From contig CAYVRW010000031.1 in the NCBI GenBank assembly GCA_964453575.1, forward strand, positions 1-23,911: a stretch of DNA of 23,911 nt, written 5' to 3'. Each line of letters opens with the position of its first letter. The first letter of the stretch is position 1. The position numbers and the translations under genes were made by a program. Below the pieces are notes generated by a model that saw only the letters and a program-made list of their open reading frames with translations, did not search any database and was not told the origin of the DNA. Shown here piece by piece: positions 7,024 through 13,902 of the stretch. This DNA is from JABDBK01 sp964453575 (GTDB taxonomy: Bacteria > Pseudomonadota > Gammaproteobacteria > DSM-16500).

Positions 7024-8055
7024 TTAAACGTTACCTGTCCATGTTAAACCGAGAGATACGCCATTAAGATCAAAGTTTGTCGTTGTGCTATTACTGATAG
7101 CAGAGCTAACCACACCGGAACCCACTTGACTTACTAAAGGATTGATGTAAGAAATCCAATTATATCCTAAGTCAATCCCCAGCGTGCTGCGCATCATTCT
7201 GTAATCATATTTCAACCCAAGTTTTCCTTCTAATTCAGGAACGACTACACCATTATTGGATTGTCTATAATTACCTGTACTATATAAATTGAAAGCACCT
7301 AAATCCTGATATCCGGTTACCGATTGCTCTGCAGTTCCAACCAGCAAACTTACCGCAGCTTTAGCATAAACACCAAAGCCACTTCCTCCGATATCATAGA
7401 AAAGATCTCCGCCTACACGTGGGCCCACACCTGAATAAGTTATGTTATCTGTGGTCTGAAAAATGGGTGTACCGGTTGGATAAAGTCGAGGATTATTAGT
7501 AAAGGTTGTTCGGATATCAGCGTAAGTAAGACCGGCGTGAAGGCGTAACATTTTCATATCAATAAAATTAATATATTGGCCAAACTCAAGGTTAACAGCA
7601 TCCCAATCGTTTGTTAATTTGATATTACCCGCATATAAACCAGGGGCACTGCCTGCAAATAAGGTGCCTTGAGGTAAAAGATCGCGTGTACTATTTCTTA
7701 AATGATACCAATTAATTACTACATCATTGCCTGTATTAAATTCGTAGCCTGCTTCGAGTTTATAACCCCAGTCCCATTCAGGCTCGACGTTGCTAAGAAA
7801 ATTAGGAGCACCATTGACTTCGATTAAGTTACCAAAAAAATCATAACCATAATTGCTAAATGAACTATAACCAAGGCCATTACCGCCCAATGATGGTTGG
7901 AAATATAATGCTTCAGCATTAATATGCCATGCACTGCTATTACAAGGGGTGGTTAGATTACCAGGTAGACAAGTCGTCTGTTTATAATCATAAGCAAATG
8001 CTGTTTGGCTGCTCATTACAAGAATAAGCATGGTGATTTTCTTTAGTTTTAACAT
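7024..8055 (-). CDS. Legionella-type major outer membrane porin, first tandem copy
   Basis: A 343-residue paralogue of the gene at 5951. Signal peptide to about residue 21 (SSQTAFA), mature C29 and C38 in TCLPGNLTTPCNS, then INAEALYFQPSLGGNGLGYSSFSNY. Barrel strands align with the second copy (WDWGYKLEAGYEFN, WDAVNLEFGQYI, GVGPRVGGDLFYD, terminal FDLNGVSLGLTWTGNV). The ATG has AAAGGA upstream. The gene starts 55 bases past the thiD2-thiE stop in the same direction. A hairpin (ATTGCAT-CCT-ATGCAAT, 8081-8097) in that gap may separate the transcripts or leave partial readthrough. Function is general porin or adhesion in the outer membrane, by family. Confidence 0.88.
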   Translation of the reverse strand: MLKLKKITMLILVMSSQTAFAYDYKQTTCLPGNLTTPCNSSAWHINAEALYFQPSLGGNGLGYSSFSNYGYDFFGNLIEVNGAPNFLSNVEPEWDWGYKLEAGYEFNTGNDVVINWYHLRNSTRDLLPQGTLFAGSAPGLYAGNIKLTNDWDAVNLEFGQYINFIDMKMLRLHAGLTYADIRTTFTNNPRLYPTGTPIFQTTDNITYSGVGPRVGGDLFYDIGGSGFGVYAKAAVSLLVGTAEQSVTGYQDLGAFNLYSTGNYRQSNNGVVVPELEGKLGLKYDYRMMRSTLGIDLGYNWISYINPLVSQVGSGVVSSAISNSTTTNFDLNGVSLGLTWTGNV

Positions 8056-8110
8056 AATAGTCCTTTAATGAATTTCAAATATTGCATCCTATGCAATGGG
8101 CAGAGGTATC

Positions 8111-9130
8111 TTATAGAATTATTTTATATTTATCAATAGTTGTGCTATCGATTATTTTTGCATGCATCTTATGAATACACTGCAAAGGATTCTCCGTTTT
8201 CCAAACATATGAAATGAGTGCAGCCATTTTAATATTTGTCGTGAGTATTTGTTCCAAATTATGCATATGAATGCCGCCAATGGCACAAACAGGTAGAGAT
8301 ATCTCATCACAGACTTTTTGTAATTCATGAAGCGGGGTAGGTATAACATTATTTTTACTTGTGGTTTCAAATAAACATCCTATGGCTATATAGGAAGGCC
8401 CAGCTTGTGTAGCCATTCGCGCTTCTTCAAGACTGTGGCATGATATTCCAACGATAAAATCATCGGGTACTATATAACATATGCGTTCTAATGGATAATC
8501 GTCTTGTCCGAGATGCACACCATCGCCTATATCCATCGCGACATCAATATGATCATTTATAATAAGTAATTTATTAGGATCAAGTCGTTTTTTAATGTGA
8601 TATGCATTATTAAAAATAATTTTTTTCGAAGCGGATTTATTTCGGTATTGTACTATATTAACAGGCGATTGATTGATAATGTCAATAATCTCTTCAATAG
8701 GGTAGGGAATGACATTTGTATCAATAATAAGATATAAACCTTGTAATAAGTGATATTTTAGATATTTATTGGCAGAATGATATAATTTAGCGTGCAAATC
8801 ATAGGTTTTAAAACGCAGTTCTTTCATCCGCTGTTTATCCGTTGAGACCGTTGTCATTTCTTCCAATACACGTAATGCTTCTTGCAAACGTTGCGCATTG
8901 GCTTGAATAATGCTAAGCAAATTTACACGCACATTATCTTCAATTTGAGTACGACCTAAATCTTCTGTAACGTCATAGCTAGGTGATGATATTTTAATGA
9001 GATGTCTTATTTCACGATATTGCCGCGTGATTATTTCATCATGCAAGATGAAGCGCGCAATGTCCTCAAGAACACGCGCGCCTTCTTTTGCTCGATTTAT
9101 GTTAGCATTAATTAAATGGCTTTTTCGCAT
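8111..9130 (-). CDS. thiE: Fused HMP-P kinase (ThiD2) and thiamine-phosphate synthase (ThiE)
   Basis: A two-domain protein of 339 residues. Residues 1-125 form a ThiD2-type domain (ANINRAKEGARVLEDIARF at 9-27; NVRVN...ANAQRLQEALRVLEE at 67-91), a family described as a strictly monofunctional HMP-P kinase often fused to ThiE. Residues 130-339 are a ThiE TIM barrel: QYRNK at 161-165, NDHIDVA at 192-198, DGVHLGQDD at 203-211, GISCHS at 228-233, SK at 258-259, GGI at 285-287. Together the protein makes HMP-PP and couples it to thiazole phosphate to give thiamine monophosphate. ThiE's usual GPIFPT loop reads GCLFET. The start overlaps thi4 by 19 bases, so translation is coupled; the Shine-Dalgarno is weak. 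It is the last thiamine gene of the riboswitch-controlled operon. Confidence 0.92.
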   Translation of the reverse strand: MRKSHLINANINRAKEGARVLEDIARFILHDEIITRQYREIRHLIKISSPSYDVTEDLGRTQIEDNVRVNLLSIIQANAQRLQEALRVLEEMTTVSTDKQRMKELRFKTYDLHAKLYHSANKYLKYHLLQGLYLIIDTNVIPYPIEEIIDIINQSPVNIVQYRNKSASKKIIFNNAYHIKKRLDPNKLLIINDHIDVAMDIGDGVHLGQDDYPLERICYIVPDDFIVGISCHSLEEARMATQAGPSYIAIGCLFETTSKNNVIPTPLHELQKVCDEISLPVCAIGGIHMHNLEQILTTNIKMAALISYVWKTENPLQCIHKMHAKIIDSTTIDKYKIIL

Positions 9131-9906
9131 GTCAGTTCTCGCAATGCTTGCATGGTTAGCTGTGCGGCCTTTTCACCTGACAGCAGCATAGCGCCAAAAG
9201 TGGGCCCCATGCGCGGTAAACCATAAGTTTCAGACACTGACATGCCTGCTATAAATAAACCTGGATAGACATTTCCTGTCTTTTCTACTAACGAATCTTC
9301 TGACACTTCAACATCTAATGCGCCCATACCTTTGATGGATAATAATCCTCGCTTTGATAATAAACGAACTGCAACGGAATCATGGCCGCTTGCATCAATG
9401 ACTATTTTAGATTCGAGTAAAATGGGGTCAAGGCAAGTAATCATTTTAGGTAACATAGTAACTGGTGTTGAATTGATAACTAATCCACAGACTTTTTTAT
9501 GTTTTACAATCACATCTTCGACTATCGTCATGCTAAGTATCTTAACACCGGCTTCACAAGCCGAGTGAATAAGTCTTGAAGCGAAAAACGCGGTATCGCA
9601 TACGAATAAACCTTTTGATACTTCTTTATGTGGAATATTTAATTTTTTTAACATGATATCAGCTGGCGCGCGCATCGTGGCTTTATTCATTAAAAAACCG
9701 CCGATCCACATGCCGCCGCCAAGATAATTATTACGCTCGATCAACGTAACTTTATACCCTTCTTCTGCAAGTAATCGTCCTGTCACTAATCCAGAAGGGC
9801 CTGAACCAATGATCAGCACATCAGAATCAGTCGCATCCATAAACTGGTCGTAATATTCACTTATTAAAGCTCTACTAATATTTTTTTCTTCGATTGGACT
9901 AAACAT
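9112..9906 (-). CDS. thi4: Thi4 thiamine thiazole synthase, Cys type
   Basis: A 264-residue FAD/NAD-binding protein of the Thi4 family, which converts NAD and glycine to the adenylated thiazole of thiamine. The dinucleotide motif is IIGSGPSGL (32-40), with ERNNYLGGGMWIGG (57-70), ASGHD (172-176) and GLPRMGPTFGAM (229-240, nearly identical to yeast). At the active-site loop where yeast and plant enzymes read SCMDP and archaeal ones HVDP, this protein reads TCLDP with C158. It therefore keeps the Cys that in yeast donates its sulfur in a single-turnover reaction; His-type enzymes instead use free sulfide with iron. Length matches prokaryotic Thi4 (yeast is longer). AAGGAAA precedes the ATG; thi5 ends 18 bases upstream. 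Sulfide use despite the Cys is still possible. Confidence 0.92.
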   Translation of the reverse strand: MFSPIEEKNISRALISEYYDQFMDATDSDVLIIGSGPSGLVTGRLLAEEGYKVTLIERNNYLGGGMWIGGFLMNKATMRAPADIMLKKLNIPHKEVSKGLFVCDTAFFASRLIHSACEAGVKILSMTIVEDVIVKHKKVCGLVINSTPVTMLPKMITCLDPILLESKIVIDASGHDSVAVRLLSKRGLLSIKGMGALDVEVSEDSLVEKTGNVYPGLFIAGMSVSETYGLPRMGPTFGAMLLSGEKAAQLTMQALRELTCEKAI

Positions 9907-9924
9907 ATGTTTTCCTTTTTTTAT

Positions 9925-10872
9925 TTAATTAAGACAATCTGCAATGGGTTCTATGTCTGCATGAGGCATTTGTGGTAAATAGTGATTACTAAAACATGTT
10001 GTAATATCAAAGTTATTATCAACCAACCCTAAATGTTGTATATAACGATTTACTTTTTGCCAATCTCGCTCAATGTTAAGCATGTTTCTTGAAAAAAATG
10101 GCAGTGTACGTATGAATATTTTTTTAAATAATTCTGTGCGTAACGGTGGTTTAACATGGCAAAATAATTCATAAGCTTCATCAGGATTTTCAGTGGTATA
10201 AGCAACACCTCGTTGTGTTGCATTTAGAAATCCTCTAATAACTTCAGGTTGTTCTCGCATCATAATATTTGGAACAATATATTGAATAGAACAAAAACAA
10301 CAGCATCCAAGGCCTGCTAATTGATCCAATCGCAAAAAATTTACTTCACCTTGCAGATGTTCTAGTTCAACTTTTTGAAAGTTTGTGAAACCAATACCAG
10401 TATCAATCACATTACGGCAAATTGCATCGGTAACATTCATGCCTATTTTTATTGTTTGATAACTATTTGAATCAATCCCGGCAAGCTGCGCAAGATCATC
10501 AATAATTTTTTTACCAAATTCACCGATGTAACCCACTCGTTTACCAACAATATCTTGAAAAGAGTTAATGCCAGAAGATTTTAAGGAAATAAGACCTGTG
10601 GGAGGTTCGTCGAGTAAAGTGCCAATAGAAGTGACATCATACCCTTTGGCCCTGGCTGCAGCGGTATGAATCATGGCTTTTACACCGATATGGACACTTC
10701 CTAATCCTACGATTTCAGTAACATCACTGGGATCAGTGGGTTCTAAGATTGCTAGATTAATATTTTCATCATCATAAAAACCTAGTTTTTTTGCGATAAA
10801 AACAGGGGTATGATAAGGATTTGCATACCAATTAAGTAATAAAGTGGTTCTGGTTTTGAGGTTTTTTTTCAC
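9925..10872 (-). CDS. thi5: Thi5-type HMP-P synthase (NMT1/THI5)
   Basis: A 315-residue periplasmic-binding-fold enzyme of the NMT1/THI5 family, without a signal peptide, that makes the HMP-P pyrimidine from pyridoxal phosphate and a His of the enzyme itself. It matches yeast Thi5 at the key sites: GVKAMIHT (63-70) with PLP lysine K65 and donor histidine H69, LLDEPPTG (86-93), VGYIGEFGKK (113-122), GMNV (144-147), and the iron-binding CCCFC signature at 190-194 in LAGLGCCCFCS. This separates it from ABC-transporter ThiY/NMT1 binding proteins, which lack CCCFC. Translation starts at GTG (10872) behind AAGGAG at 10885-10880, which the riboswitch leader can mask. A Thi5 is known in Legionella pneumophila. 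First gene of the operon. Confidence 0.93.
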   Translation of the reverse strand: MKKNLKTRTTLLLNWYANPYHTPVFIAKKLGFYDDENINLAILEPTDPSDVTEIVGLGSVHIGVKAMIHTAAARAKGYDVTSIGTLLDEPPTGLISLKSSGINSFQDIVGKRVGYIGEFGKKIIDDLAQLAGIDSNSYQTIKIGMNVTDAICRNVIDTGIGFTNFQKVELEHLQGEVNFLRLDQLAGLGCCCFCSIQYIVPNIMMREQPEVIRGFLNATQRGVAYTTENPDEAYELFCHVKPPLRTELFKKIFIRTLPFFSRNMLNIERDWQKVNRYIQHLGLVDNNFDITTCFSNHYLPQMPHADIEPIADCLN

Positions 10873-10879
10873 TACCGCT

Positions 10880-10907
10880 CTCCTTAAATTATAAAAAGGA
10901 GATGGCG
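10880..10907 (-). promoter_or_regulatory. Expression platform: Shine-Dalgarno sequestering hairpin of thi5
   Basis: In the minus-strand RNA, CUCCUU (10901-10896) can pair with AAGGAG (10885-10880), the thi5 Shine-Dalgarno, around a 10-base loop. Overlapping it is CGCCAUCU (10907-10900), which can instead pair with AGAUGGCG at the 5' edge of the aptamer (11018-11011). The same GGCG also pairs with CGCC after GAGGA (10944-10941) to close aptamer P1. Ligand binding should favour P1 and free the mask, giving translational repression. A separate hairpin (ATTTAGA-TACAT-TCTAAAT) lies at about 10914-10932. Confidence 0.65.
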
Positions 10908-10934
10908 AAAGAATTTAGATACATTCTAAATGAG

Positions 10935-11018
10935 ATCGTCGGCGTCCTCACGCTGGTATTATCCAGTTCGAGTTCAACGGGTATTTCTCAGCCGGCTTGC
11001 CAGCACCCCGCGCCATCT
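10935..11018 (-). ncRNA. TPP riboswitch (THI element)
   Basis: The minus strand reads GGGGUGC (about 11009-11003), CUGAGA (about 10991-10985), AUACCCG, then CUGGAUAAUACCAGCGUGAGGA (10966-10945), the conserved core of the TPP aptamer. A compact P3 (CUGGC/GCCGG) and P1 (GGCG/CGCC) are visible. It leads into thi5, so thiamine pyrophosphate should switch off the whole thi5-thi4-thiE operon. No T-rich terminator hairpin precedes the gene; the platform looks translational. Confidence 0.95.
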
Positions 11019-11025
11019 TTCGCGA

Positions 11026-11054
11026 ATTATTAACACTTATTATGAAGAAATCAA
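11026..11054 (-). promoter_or_regulatory. Probable promoter of the thiamine operon
   Basis: On the minus strand TTGATT (11054-11049) and AATAAT (11031-11026) are 17 bases apart, placing the transcript start just before the TPP aptamer. It is divergent from, and close to, a plus-strand TATAAT at 11068-11073 that probably drives the HSDL2-like gene. Confidence 0.45.
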
Positions 11055-11107
11055 GTAGAAAATTTTATATAATGAGCGCCTTTAATAACCTCATGGAACG
11101 AATTATC

Positions 11108-11929
11108 ATGCAACCTTTAGAAAATAAAGTGATTTTTATCACGGGCGCAAGTCGAGGAATAGGACGAGAAATTGCACTAAAATGCGCGCGTGACGGTGCT
11201 AAAATAGCCATTGCAGCCAAAACAACCGAACAACATCCAAAGTTAAGCGGTACCATTTATTCTGTTGCTGAGGAAATTATCGCTGCAGGCGGTCAGGCAT
11301 TGCCTTTGATGGTGGATGTACGGGATGAAGCCATGGTTTCTGAGGCAGTTTCTAAAACAGTTGCAACATTTGGCGGTGTTGATATTTTAATTAATAATGC
11401 CAGCGCTATTAATATGGGTTCATTACTGCCTGCCAAAAAATTTGACCTTATTTCATATGTTAATATGCGAGCAACTTTTATGTGCTCAAAACTTTGTGTG
11501 CCTCATCTAAAAAATGCTGTCAATCCACATATTTTAAATTTATCACCGCCGTTAAGTTTGAATCCAAAGTGGTTTAAAAAACATGTAGCCTATACTTTTT
11601 CCAAATATGGCATGAGCATGTGCACCTTAGGCATGGCAGAAGAGTTTAAAACCTATGGTATTGCAGTGAATTCATTATGGCCGAAAACTTTAATTGCCAC
11701 AGCTGCCATTGCTAATAATATTTCTAAAATTATTTATCATATGAGCCGAAAGCCAAGTATTGTTGCTGATGCTGCTTATCATATCCTTACAAGCGATAGC
11801 AAGGTTATGACGGGAAATTTCTTTATTGATGAAGTGTTATTGCGCGAAAAAGGTGTTACAAACTTCAGGCAATATGCTATGCATAGATTTCTTCCTGTTC
11901 TTTCGGATATTTTTGTTGATAAAAAATAA
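11108..11929 (+). CDS. HSDL2-like short-chain dehydrogenase
   Basis: A 273-residue SDR. Cofactor motif TGASRGIG is at 12-19, NNAS at 96-99, catalytic S146, Y162 and K166. The block HILNLSPPLSLNPKWFKKH...AYTFSKYGMSM, followed by EEF and SLWPKTLIATAA, closely follows the signature of animal hydroxysteroid dehydrogenase-like protein 2, a peroxisomal/mitochondrial SDR of lipid metabolism. The SCP2 lipid-transfer domain at the C-terminus of animal HSDL2 is absent. The frame is open back to 10997, but that would overlap the divergent riboswitch. TATAAT at 11068-11073 argues for a start at 11108 (or ATG 11093), where the family homology begins. It heads a plus-strand run with an ankyrin-like gene 57 bases downstream. 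The true substrate is unknown. Confidence 0.85.
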   Translation: MQPLENKVIFITGASRGIGREIALKCARDGAKIAIAAKTTEQHPKLSGTIYSVAEEIIAAGGQALPLMVDVRDEAMVSEAVSKTVATFGGVDILINNASAINMGSLLPAKKFDLISYVNMRATFMCSKLCVPHLKNAVNPHILNLSPPLSLNPKWFKKHVAYTFSKYGMSMCTLGMAEEFKTYGIAVNSLWPKTLIATAAIANNISKIIYHMSRKPSIVADAAYHILTSDSKVMTGNFFIDEVLLREKGVTNFRQYAMHRFLPVLSDIFVDKK

Positions 11930-11986
11930 CATTTGGTTAAAATTACCGCTAAATTAAAGAAAAATTATTTAAAATGAGGAATAATA

Positions 11987-12886
11987 ATGCTACGCAAAAC
12001 AACATGGGAAAATTTGCCTTCTGCTATTTTAAGGTATACCTTTTTTGGATATGCTAATCCGCAAGATGAAAAAAACTTAAGTGAAGTATCTGATCACTTT
12101 AAAAAATCATGTGCCAAGGAGCTAAAAACTGCTACATTTCTTCAACATGTAGCCTATGGCGAACAAGAGCAAGCTGAAGAAATGCTTAAACAAGATCCTG
12201 ACTTACTTTTGCAAAAGGGTAATGTAACCGATTTATCCGGCAGAACCTTTTCTAAAATCACTGCATTGCAATATGCTTTGTGGGCTTTAGATAGTCATAT
12301 GTGGAAGATGCTTTATAAATATTTTGGTGATAGAAATAACGCTTACGAACAACAACAAGAACTGGAATCTTCAGGCATTGAATATTGTATTACTACAAGT
12401 ATTCAACCCATACGTGAAAAACATTTTGAATTCATACCTATTGAAGTAACATTATATGATTATGCAACTCATTGTGAAGGATGGATCTATGGAAAATGCA
12501 TTGATTATTGGTGTAAATGGATTGGTGGTTTGCAACGTCAGTTTCCTGTTCATGTCGTAAATGAATACTGTCATCCATCTCGCTCATTTGATCCTTATAT
12601 TAACTTTAATGAAAAATTACTACCACGACAGTGTAATTTTTATGATTCTAAAAATCGATGTAAGGCTTCCTGGTTTGAGGCTAAAGGGCTAGGTATTGAT
12701 TTTGCCATTGCTGGTGATGGACAAGCTGCTTCTGCCGGATATTTAGGAGGAGTAGCGGTTACTAAAAGGCGCGCTGAATCGGATTTGGCAACGTTAAAAT
12801 CGTTGCATCAAGTAAGAATGAATGAATTAGAAGCGTTTTATAAAGAACTTAATAATTTGAAGCCTGTTATTTGTCTTAAAAACTAG
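11987..12886 (+). CDS. Ankyrin-like protein, candidate secreted effector
   Basis: A 299-residue cytosolic-type protein with no signal peptide. Residues about 45-110 (FLQHVAYGEQEQAEEMLKQDPDLLLQKG, then VTDLSGRTFSKITALQYALWALDSHMW) form an ankyrin-like helical repeat pair. The same 'DxSGRTFxxITxxQYALWALDxHMW' phrase is, from memory, frequent in proteins of Legionella, Coxiella and Berkiella relatives, sometimes with F-box-like N-termini. The N-terminus here (TWENLPSAILRYTFFGY) faintly recalls an F-box. The middle and C-terminus (YCHPSRSFDP..., CKASWFEAKGLGIDFAIAGDG) are unassigned. GAGGA precedes the ATG. Secretion into a host by a type IV system is plausible from family habit only; I see no decisive secretion signal. 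Confidence 0.7.
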   Translation: MLRKTTWENLPSAILRYTFFGYANPQDEKNLSEVSDHFKKSCAKELKTATFLQHVAYGEQEQAEEMLKQDPDLLLQKGNVTDLSGRTFSKITALQYALWALDSHMWKMLYKYFGDRNNAYEQQQELESSGIEYCITTSIQPIREKHFEFIPIEVTLYDYATHCEGWIYGKCIDYWCKWIGGLQRQFPVHVVNEYCHPSRSFDPYINFNEKLLPRQCNFYDSKNRCKASWFEAKGLGIDFAIAGDGQAASAGYLGGVAVTKRRAESDLATLKSLHQVRMNELEAFYKELNNLKPVICLKN

Positions 12887-12944
12887 TTATTATTACACCA
12901 AACATATTTTCCGGGATTATTGTTTTTATTAAGGATTAAATTCA

Positions 12945-13415
12945 ATGCTAAAAAAATGTTTTCTTTTGTTAAGTATAATGATTTTTTCTCAACTTAGTTT
13001 TGCAAAATCTACACCTATCACTAGCTATGGAGATTTATTAACTACTCTTACTCAAGGTGCTTCTGTACGAGCTATTATACTTGTTAATAAATGTTCTACG
13101 ACAAATGCTTCTGCAGATATTCAAGAAGATGCCATTGCCGGTATGAATTTTACTGTTTTTAATAAACATCCCATAACTATTGGAAAAGTGCAAAAAAACA
13201 TGATTGCAACCTCCATAAGCACGTTAATAGAACATGGTAAATTAGGTACTATTTATAACTATGTTCGTCTACGAGTTTTTGATGATAATACCGCCGAACT
13301 TTTTAGTGAATATCTTGATCCACGAACTTATCAGCCATTAGGAACAATGACAACCCATTGTTCTATAAGCAATGGACATGATCAAAATGGTATTTTGTTG
13401 TATTCTGTTTCATGA
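12945..13415 (+). CDS. VirK family periplasmic/secreted protein
   Basis: A 156-residue exported protein with a Sec signal peptide (residues 1-20, ...SQLSFA). The mature part begins SYGDLLTTLTQGASVRAIILVNKC and ends THCSI, matching the VirK family (first seen on the Agrobacterium Ti plasmid and present in several Legionellales): a 'Y.dL...L..G..V......L..C' opening, a central RVFDDNTAELFSEYLDP strand block, and a closing Cys. C50 and C139 probably form a disulfide. The biochemical role is not known. AAGGA lies upstream of the ATG; the gene follows the ankyrin-like gene by 58 bases and precedes the YchJ-like gene by 27. Confidence 0.78.
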   Translation: MLKKCFLLLSIMIFSQLSFAKSTPITSYGDLLTTLTQGASVRAIILVNKCSTTNASADIQEDAIAGMNFTVFNKHPITIGKVQKNMIATSISTLIEHGKLGTIYNYVRLRVFDDNTAELFSEYLDPRTYQPLGTMTTHCSISNGHDQNGILLYSVS

Positions 13416-13442
13416 AACCAAATAAAGATGAAAAATTAATCA

Positions 13443-13898
13443 ATGAAATTATGTCCCTGTGGCTCAAATAAAAATTATGATGCATGTTGTGGTCTCTATC
13501 ATTTGGATAAAGCTATTCCAGCTACCGCAGAAGCGCTCATGCGATCTCGCTATTCAGCATATGTCATGGCGCATATTCCTTATATCATTAAAACGATGCA
13601 AGGAAAGCAACTGCAAAATTTCAATGAAAAGGACGCTGAGCAATGGGCTAAATCGGTTCACTGGTTGGGGTTAAAAGTGATAGATACTCAAGAAAGATAC
13701 GTTGAATTTATTGCGACTTATCTTGAAAATAATGTAATCAAAACAATTCATGAGATAAGTGAATTCAATCTCAATAATGATCGCTGGTATTATGTGGATG
13801 GTAAGCCGATCATCACGCCGCCCATCAAAGTATCACGAAATGACCCGTGTCCTTGCGGCAGTTCAAAAAAATTTAAGCAATGTCATGCTAAAGGTTAA
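13443..13898 (+). CDS. YchJ-like SEC-C motif protein (UPF0225)
   Basis: A 151-residue protein of the YchJ/UPF0225 family with a zinc-binding SEC-C motif at each end: CPCGS...CC at residues 4-16 and CPCGSSKKFKQCH at 136-148. Between them is the NTF2-like central domain with the family phrase EALMRSRYSAYV (about 29-40) and HWLGLKVI. The C-terminal SEC-C resembles the one at the end of SecA. Function in the cell is not established. The short start at 13443 matches the family length (about 150). The stop lies only 4 bases from the convergent ligD stop, with no obvious terminator between. Confidence 0.9.
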   Translation: MKLCPCGSNKNYDACCGLYHLDKAIPATAEALMRSRYSAYVMAHIPYIIKTMQGKQLQNFNEKDAEQWAKSVHWLGLKVIDTQERYVEFIATYLENNVIKTIHEISEFNLNNDRWYYVDGKPIITPPIKVSRNDPCPCGSSKKFKQCHAKG

Positions 13899-13902
13899 AA
13901 CG

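Noticed and set aside
10303..10319. CCCFC motif read as a ferredoxin-like cluster site
   Set aside because: In this context (LAGLGCCCFCS with KAMIHT) it is the known Thi5 iron-binding signature, not an iron-sulfur cluster motif.
9925..10872. Thi5 gene as an ABC transporter substrate-binding protein (ThiY/NMT1)
   Set aside because: There is no signal peptide, the catalytic Lys-His pair and CCCFC are present, and no permease or ATPase gene is adjacent.
10997..11107. N-terminal extension of the HSDL2-like SDR
   Set aside because: The upstream in-frame start overlaps the TPP aptamer and lies before a good TATAAT at 11068-11073; the SDR homology begins at ATG 11108.
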